A stretch of 64,000 nt of DNA from Sepiola atlantica (taxonomy: Eukaryota > Mollusca > Cephalopoda > Sepiida > Sepiolidae): assembly GCA_963556195.1 (NCBI GenBank), contig OY744520.1, positions 155,986,107 to 156,050,106 of the forward strand. Reading direction: 5' to 3'. This document shows positions 57,377-64,000 of the stretch, in pieces. Every line of letters begins with the position of its first letter. Position 1 is the first letter of the stretch. The notes under the pieces are model-generated. The model saw nothing but the letters and a program-made list of their open reading frames with translations, was not told where the DNA came from and searched no databases. The position numbers and the translations under genes are program-made.

Positions 57377-60300
57377 ATGGTAGGAAAAATCGCAGCAGAG
57401 TGCTCCATTAATTGAGAAAATAAAACTTAAGAGCGTAATATTTATTGATTATAAGGTACAGAAAATCAGTACAAATCTGTACCATTGGTTTCAAGCTCAG
57501 AAGGTGTTAACCTCCCGACTATCTTCAGCCGTGTTGCCAGTTGGTAGAGAAAATAGAAGACCTCGTATGAGTCGCGATCGGTTACATTAAGTGTTATATT
57601 AGCATAATTTAAATTATGTGTTACAGAAATATATCTGAGATTAAAAAGCTTAACTAAGACCAAAAAAGAGGAATAAAATTTTATTTAGATTTTTGTAAGT
57701 TATATTTTGATTAGGCCCTAATTTTGTTATAAGGTATACTCGAGTCAATTACATGAAACGGTTAGATCAAATAAACCAGACCCTATATTTCGTGCATACA
57801 AACTTAAATAACCATTTATCAATTATAATCTTTATAAATATAATACCTTCGTATTATTATGGTCGACGTCAATGTTAAATATCTATTGTAAATAAATGAG
57901 ATAAACATTATCAAAAATATGTTTGAATTTGAAAAAAAACTGTTTTTTCAAGTATTACTTTATATGTGAATTAAAAACTTTAAATGTATAAATTTGATTT
58001 ATTTATTATTTTCTGAATTCTTTGAATAACTATTAATAATGTGAATTATCTGTATTATCTCAATTATTATTCTCATCTCGGCTGTTATATTCATTACGTT
58101 TGAGGCGATCAAACCTCTGAACTACATGTGCATATTCTCTAACGCGTGTATCTTTTTGTAAAACTTAGGGAATTTATATCGAACTAGGGAATCCGTCAAT
58201 CCACGTCTATCCTTCTTTTCATGACATAGAATGGAATAGTGTAGCAAAAGCGTTTTAATCTGCTAATGGAAAACACGGCTTACAAAGGATGTCTGTAATA
58301 CAGCAGATGAATCTTCGCAACGTAAACAGATATGATCCGTGTATTGTTGTCTCTAAAGTCCGGTGTAGCCAAGTGTAGGACTTTAATCAGTAATCATCAG
58401 TGTACATCATATAATGGTGTCTCTCAGCGTACACGTTGGCAATTATATTTTGGGTTTATTTGCTAAGAATTACACATCATTAAATTTCCTCAAGGCCGCT
58501 TCCGTAAGGGAAAAGAAGAAATAATTCGAAAGCAAGTCGTCCCTTACAGATCAAACCTGAGATATGGTGGCTATTTTTTCTTCCGTGTCTTACTATTCTA
58601 CGTCACTTTCGGAAAGCGATTTCATGTTCGGTACGTCACTACTAACCTCTAAAGCGCGCAATTCCCATTCGCTAATCCGGTTTATTGTAAGCTGTTTAAT
58701 TCCCCCTTAATATTGTTACAACAGTATCAAATACATGTGTTTAGAATGTCACCTGAGCAATGTATTTTCGTTTATCTATTGATTAAATTACATTTAGAAT
58801 CTATTGAATCTTGTCTTTAAGTGGCGGGCATTATACAATTACAGTTTACTTTCGTTACTAATCTGTGTTTCCGCGAATCCATCTGCCAATAAACTTACTT
58901 GAATATGTAAAATTAAAGAAACATAAGTCATTTAATCTAAAATGGTAACCACCCTTGAAATACTCACAAGTTCAGAAAAAACCGACAGTCAGTTTACACA
59001 CATACTTGTTGATTGAGCACAAAAATAAATCCCATAATTACACAATCCTAGGAAACATAAGTACAACTTTTGTATTTTTGGATCATGTACATACCAGAGT
59101 AGAATAAATAATGAACTTATAAGAAAGCGACAAAGGTAAGTTAAACCAACTTAATCAATAATAATTCATAACTAGATGTACTTATGTTTATGATGTATTT
59201 ACACGGGAGACTTTTCTTTATTTTAATTGTTATTCCCTTCTTTCATACGCTGTTTATTCTCTTGATAAATAATTATATATTTAATAAGATTTCAGTAAAT
59301 AGCATTGTTAATAGGAGTATGGAAGTAAAATTTCATAATTATGGTATCGTTTTGTCATCAAATTATTAATAAAACAAAATTGTTATAGAACGATGTTTAT
59401 TTTTCAAGATGATTCATTTCATTTCTTTTTCTATAATTATTAGATGTAAAATGTTTCCATGTATTTTCAAGCCAGAAATTACTCAATATTGCACCGTTTA
59501 AATATTTCTAACTTTTTTGGAATTACATACAGTTATTCATTCTAACCAAAGAATGAAATGACATATTTGTTTACGAAGAAACAACAATGTATTCTACTGG
59601 ATTTGATTTAGTTATACAACTATTTTAGATATGATTTAAAAAAAAAACATTCATTTTACTCTATTGTATTTTGATTAAAAAAAGTTGAATTAATAGTAAA
59701 TAAAGATAATAATTCAATGTGTGATTATCAAAGTTACTTTGAAAGAAAGACACACGTAAAGTTGTTTCATAAGTGTATTAATATAGAGAACAGCTCACTT
59801 GATTATAGTTTCATCTTTACTATGTAAGAAACGCATTTCTGCACGGATTTGGAAGATCTCTAATGAGTAAAACTAAATAATAGAATGGAAGGTAAGAGCA
59901 CTCTTAAATAAAATAAATCTGAAAAATTCGTTTTCTTTTATCAGTTTATTTGCGGTCGTCCAGTTGCCCGCCTAATATCTCTAGACATTTCGCACGATTA
60001 TATTTAGTCTAACGTGTCTGCTTAAATCAAACGTGGCCACCATTTTTACTTAAGATATTGCAAACTGATATCTGAGCGCTATCTGAAATTCATCAAATCT
60101 TCCATATCCAAATGAAAATGTATCTCTTTCACACGGACAAATAAAAAGTGAACGTAGGTCCGAAAGGAACTCGTTTCTTTTATGATCTTATGTCTTAAGA
60201 GGATATCACGAAAAGTCGACAACTTTATAGATGCAATAAATCACTGTTCCCGTTTTAGTATAGACGAGTCTAAATAAGCGAAAAGAATGCAAAGATTTAA

Positions 60301-61165
60301 ATATAGATTGCAAATAGAAAATACCGCATATTAATCACAAATCAAATGTTGCTTTTACGAGTGTTTTTCCAAACATTCAAATAAGATTTCGGGATTTATC
60401 CCGTCTCTATTTGTATAAAGTTTATGTTTATATATTTCTATGTACAGGATTCCCTCCTAAACTAATTAACGGATCATCATGTATATTTGAACACAACTGC
60501 AGGGTTATATGTTGACTATATTTAGTTTAAATTAGATATATGCAATGCGTGTAAAAATGGAACAGGACCCTTCGTGAAAATTCAGATACTTCCAGATTTT
60601 TGCGAGATTTTAACAATAGATATTAGACATCAATTAATAAATATTCCCTAAATTTAATTTTCTTTGTAGTATTTTAGAGGGCATGACATAGACACAACCA
60701 TTCATTTGAAAATTCAAATATATCAGATTTGCATTGAACTTGATTCATTATATCTTGACTTTGATCTTCGTAAGACGACATACAAGATTGTTCAGAGATT
60801 AAGTTAAGCTGTCTTTGGACAGATATGCTACATCTATTATAATAAATCCCAAACTTTGCCATGAAACATCATCAACTTTTCTTTCGGAATCCTGATGAAA
60901 GTTAGCAAATAAGTCAAACAAATTCGAAAAGATTGCTGAAATAATTAAAACTCGAGTGTCTTTCAAAATAGGATCACACGGCTCAAAAAAGGGTCGAAGA
61001 GTTTGTTTTAAATATTCCGAGTGAAACCTTGCTTAAGGGTTTATAAACTGATGAGTAACTACTTACTAATGGCCAAAAGCCGCTTGTGAATTAGAGTCAA
61101 TAGGATTTCCAACTGAACGACGAACAAGATCATAAGATGGTTTAAGCAAGATGGATTGAATGGAA
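57377..61165. other. AT-rich intergenic DNA
   Basis: No gene or element recognised over about 3.8 kb. ORFs are all short. Confidence 0.45.
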
Positions 61166-61790
61166 AACATTTGCATACTTAAGAGGAAGACTCGACAAAT
61201 ATTTCATTACATTAGACTTGAACACGGCTGTGTTGCATTCTGAAAGGTAACAGACCTGTGGTAACGTGTTTCACAGACGAGAAGTTATTTAACCAAATCC
61301 TTGTTTCTGAAATTCTGTTTAAAAAAATAAAACTTCTGCAATGCTCGTAGGAAGATGAGTTATTGCTGTGAATGTTTCACAGAGGAACAACAGAGATTTT
61401 AGCTTAGTGGAAAATATTCCAGTGAAATAGCGATAGAGTAGTGAGACTAGAAAGTCTCTAGTGCAAAGGAGTGGGGTTAAGAAAAATAGAGATTATGCCC
61501 ACGAAATTGCAAAATCGATGTTGCACTCTGTATAAGCATGTTAGTGCTCTTTAAACCCCACTTTCTCACATGTGGCAACAGTACTCCTGTTTAGAACTCT
61601 TATCTGTGTAGAGGATTACATCAAGAATCAGGTACTTTCGGAAGCGGTAAAATTATCCAACCATTTTATCAGCGACCTATGAAACAGATTCGATTTAAGT
61701 TCCAGTGAAAGTCAGCCCTTGGAGCTTATCAAAACAACTTAAGAAACACAAGGATTAGAGAGTCGTGGTGTAAAGAATGGAGATTGGTTT
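61166..61790 (-). pseudogene. LINE 3' fragment (thumb and C-terminal region)
   Basis: On the minus strand: a thumb block (LQGLTFTGT, about 61720-61690; FRKYLILDVILYTDKSSKQE, about 61650-61590; EYCCHM) and then the typical C-terminal tail of this LINE group (RVQHRFCNFVG, about 61540-61505; FHWNIF; and a final segment resembling the FYxxxFFPRTxxLWNxLP region, about 61330-61190). It is 5'-truncated, as is usual for LINE insertions, and has stops and frame changes. It overlaps the region represented at 1-250 and 43517-43699. Confidence 0.75.
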
Positions 61791-62239
61791 TAGGGGTGTG
61801 GAAGGTAATAAACTATTTTTACGCATTGCACCATGTGCTCCATGTCGGAAAAGAGAGAGTAAGGCAGACCTTGATAAGCAATGCTCTCGAGGTGCTGCCG
61901 TGAAAAATCATGTCGTCTGCATCGCTGTAAACGAATTATATAAAAATATCACTGGAAGTTAATTGATGAAAATAAAAAAGAGGGTTGGGTTAAAAGGGAT
62001 TTATTTCATGTGCGTAAGACTTCTGCTTCGTGTATAGACCTATCAGAGAGAAATGAATTAATGTTTGCAAATACATCAAAGTACACCTGCCAGATAGATA
62101 CATAGATGTCGCTTAAATAATGGTACGTCATCGTTTTAAATAATGTGAATGGGTCGCCCTAGTCACAAAGGGAAGAGGTATTTACAAAAACTCTGGGTTT
62201 ACCTGATATCGAGAAGATAAATTCTGGTCGATTAATGAC
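61791..62239. other. Intergenic DNA left of the LTR element
   Basis: No gene recognised; a 61-codon frame at 61777-61962 is not supported. Confidence 0.45.
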
Positions 62240-62610
62240 TGTTGAAATAGCGGTTTTGCGTCTATTCCGGTCTCTGTTTGTTTTTCTAATAACTTATTGG
62301 AACTATGCCTTCGTTTAGCAACCCTTCTGAAGCAAGTATTGGCAGTTCTAAAGGCAGTATCTGTTTCGGGTATCTATGAATACATTGAAATAGAGGTTTC
62401 TATGCGCCAAACTTAACAGGGTACTATGGCTGGCCGTTTAGAGGGTATAAACTGTAGTGTTACTGCACCGGCGATTCACCGGTGAGGGGACGAGTTACGA
62501 CCCCTGGCGATGACTCAGTTAGAATGTATTTTGACCGCTAATAAACCTTGTTACTTATCCTATACTTCTTTCTGTCTTACTACTCATTTAACCCAGCTGA
62601 TAACATTACA
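62240..62610 (+). repeat. Probable 5' LTR
   Basis: Ends ACA directly before the primer-binding site. Contains TATAA (62446-62450) in a promoter-like position and AATAAA (62540-62545). The start at TGTTGAAATAG is inferred, because the second LTR lies outside the window. Confidence 0.55.
62446..62451 (+). promoter_or_regulatory. LTR TATA box
   Basis: TATAAA inside the LTR, about 95 bp upstream of the AATAAA signal. Confidence 0.45.
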
Positions 62611-62622
62611 TGGTGTCAGATT
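62611..62622 (+). other. Primer-binding site
   Basis: TGGTGTCAGA immediately follows the LTR. It is complementary in form to a tRNA 3' end (leucine-type primers read TGGTGTCAG). Confidence 0.6.
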
Positions 62623-62832
62623 AAAGATACAATTTGCCGAGACCAAAAACAAAGTAAGAGATCGGATATCGTAGTAAGAAAAACAAAGGATTTCTAAGAG
62701 AAAGTAAATTCTACTATCAATAAACAAACGACTTACGGAAAACGGTCCCACAAACAAAAGAAAGTAAGAAAAAAGAGTACAGTAAGCACAGAAATTTGTT
62801 TATCTCATATATATATCGCATACTTTTGAAAA

Positions 62833-63651
62833 ATGCCTCACACGGACATAAAGCAATATTCTGCTAATATACCCCCCCCCCCGAACGAATGACTCTTGTT
62901 GGAAATGTTGCTAATAACTGGCGAAATTTTAAACGAGATTTTCTCAATTATTCGATCGCTAGTAGATTGTCTAAAGAAGCAGATACTTCATATCAGACAT
63001 CGGTATTTTTAGCAACTATCGGGGAGGATAGTTACGATATATATGAAGGGTTGAAGTTTAACTCTGAGGAAGAAAAGACGGACCTAGAGAAGGTGAAGAA
63101 TAAGTTTGACGATTTTTTCGTGGGCAAAACACACGAAGCTTACGAATCCTATACATTCCATCTTCGCAAGCAAGAAGTGTCGGAAGGTATCGAGACCTAT
63201 ATAGCTGCTCTTCGGCAATTTCGGACAGCTACAGGATAAGCTTAGTCGAGACCAAGTCGTTGTCGGATTTCGAAGCGATACTGTCAAAGAAAAGGTACTG
63301 TCTGATAAACAGCTTACTCTAGACAAGTGCCTACTAATAGGTAGAGCCTACGAAACTTCGAAACAACAGACGCAGACCATTTCCTCCGGTGCCGTTGCAG
63401 CGGATCCTCAAATCAACCGGGTTACGAAGCGAACCAACAAGGCAACCTTCACCAAACAACCACATCCGAAATCGAAAATGCCTAGCAAATGCACACGCTG
63501 CGAGAAATTTCCATTCCACAATAGAAATGACTGCCCAGCAAAAAATGCACGCTGCAGAATTTGTTCGCAGAAAGGGCATTATGCAAAATCTTGCAGAACC
63601 GATATAGCGAAGGTTAGAGAAATAAGAGAGGAAGAAGAAAATCATTTTTAG
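62833..63651 (+). pseudogene. gag: Gag with two CCHC zinc knuckles, frameshifted
   Basis: An ATG at 62833 (MPHTDIKQYSANIP) runs into an 11-C tract and stops after 19 codons. The main frame resumes at 62889 (VGNVANNWRNFKRDFLNYSI, capsid-like) and runs to 63239. A third frame (63235-63651) carries the rest of the capsid and two zinc knuckles: CTRCEKFPFHNRNDC (CX2CX5HX4C) and CRICSQKGHYAKSC (CX2CX4HX4C). Such knuckles bind element RNA. Two frame breaks thus divide one protein. The poly-C tract could be a real lesion or a homopolymer error. Confidence 0.85.
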
Positions 63652-63878
63652 GTTCTGTCACTCTCGAAAATATAGGTACAATTACCACTGAGGATAATAC
63701 AAATTGGCAGGCTAAAATCAAGGTCATCACTAACACCTGCACCAAAATTATAAATTTTAGCTTGGATACAGGTGCAGATGTGACCGTAATCCCGGACCGG
63801 TTCTTCAGGAAAAATTCCCCACTCATCCAACCCACAAACAAAAGACTGTACGGACCGGATCATCATGAGATAAAGTAA
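63651..63878 (+). pseudogene. Aspartic protease (DTGA), frameshifted on both sides
   Basis: The frame opens GSVTLENIGTITTEDN right after the gag stop, across a run of five T that would connect in frame with six. It contains FSLDTGADVTVIP, the intact retropepsin active site, and ends at 63876. From about 63887 another frame (DLYIIESLQELLLGGPAIKA) carries the protease C-terminal block that normally reads LLGxPAI, open to the window end. It cleaves the element polyprotein. Reverse transcriptase lies beyond 64000. Confidence 0.82.
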
Positions 63879-64000
63879 GCTCGCAACAAGACCTTTATAT
63901 TATAGAGAGTCTGCAAGAACTTCTACTGGGAGGACCAGCAATCAAAGCCCTCAACCTGCTGAAAGCAGTTAATAGAGTGACAAGCGAAGGGCACCAGTAT

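Larger units (their letters stand above)
62240..64000 (+). mobile_element. Ty3/Gypsy LTR retrotransposon (K02A2.6-like), 5' portion, cut by window end
   Basis: In order: a probable 5' LTR, a primer-binding site, gag with two zinc knuckles, and a protease whose reading continues to the window edge just before the polymerase. At least four frame changes occur (poly-C at 62872-62882, about 63230, about 63648 and about 63880). The copy is therefore not directly translatable, although each segment is otherwise clean, which suggests a young insertion or homopolymer sequencing errors. Confidence 0.88.

Noticed and set aside
61030..61065. CTGATGAGTAA...TTAC as a hammerhead core
   Set aside because: A stem II-like pair exists, but the GAAA box is missing and no stem I pairs.

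Overview
The window is AT-rich metazoan DNA, roughly one third G+C by eye. It is full of (TA)n, (CA)n, (GA)n and triplet microsatellites and decayed transposable elements, and it has no confidently identifiable host gene. The mix of Ty3/Gypsy elements, jockey/CR1-like LINEs, Tc1/mariner elements and a tRNA-derived SINE fits an invertebrate. My tentative guess is a mollusc, possibly a cephalopod, but no single-copy gene settles this. Almost every long ORF here is either a transposon remnant or a chance frame.

Layout. 1-940: LINE reverse transcriptase remnant (minus strand). 6.8-10.8 kb: LTR retrotransposon with both LTRs, gag and protease but no RT or integrase. 13.85-14.24 kb: Tc1-like transposase remnant. 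14.92 kb: a complete hammerhead ribozyme fold (minus strand). 15.9 kb: SINE-like fragment. 16.9-17.2 kb: a possible isolated exon. 18.39-18.55 kb: long hairpin element. 21.15-22.47 kb: full-length mariner-like element with terminal repeats, TA target site and one frameshift. 25.23-25.29 kb: two adjacent perfect hairpins. 27.14-27.37 kb: foldback element. 27.54-32.51 kb: tandem satellite of about 323 bp monomers. 35.5-37.7 kb: short repeats and a foldback, several carrying hammerhead-like cores. 39.3-40.2 kb: diverged tandem repeat. 40.5-45.06 kb: two LINE copies, tail to tail. 45.06-46.76 kb: degenerate Gypsy element (minus strand). 46.78-47.44 kb: a duplicated coding-like segment. 53.94-54.32 kb: a TA-flanked MITE. 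61.17-61.79 kb: LINE 3' fragment. 62.24-64.0 kb: 5' part of another Gypsy element, cut by the window end.

The most interesting theme is self-cleaving-RNA architecture. The 14.92 kb locus has every canonical hammerhead element: a 9-bp stem I, CUGAUGA, stem II, GAAA, a palindromic stem III and a GUC cleavage triplet. Three other loci (the satellite monomer, 36.94 kb and 37.56 kb) share a variant layout: CUGANGA, one extra nucleotide, a 5-bp stem II, a G(A/U)AA box and a palindromic stem III. The satellite is also organised as a trimeric higher-order repeat (A-B-C, about 965-976 bp) with five successive trimers. A ribozyme-bearing tandem repeat resembles known retrozymes and hammerhead satellites. 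However, the satellite motif has a U in the usually invariant GAA and a weak stem I, so its activity is doubtful.
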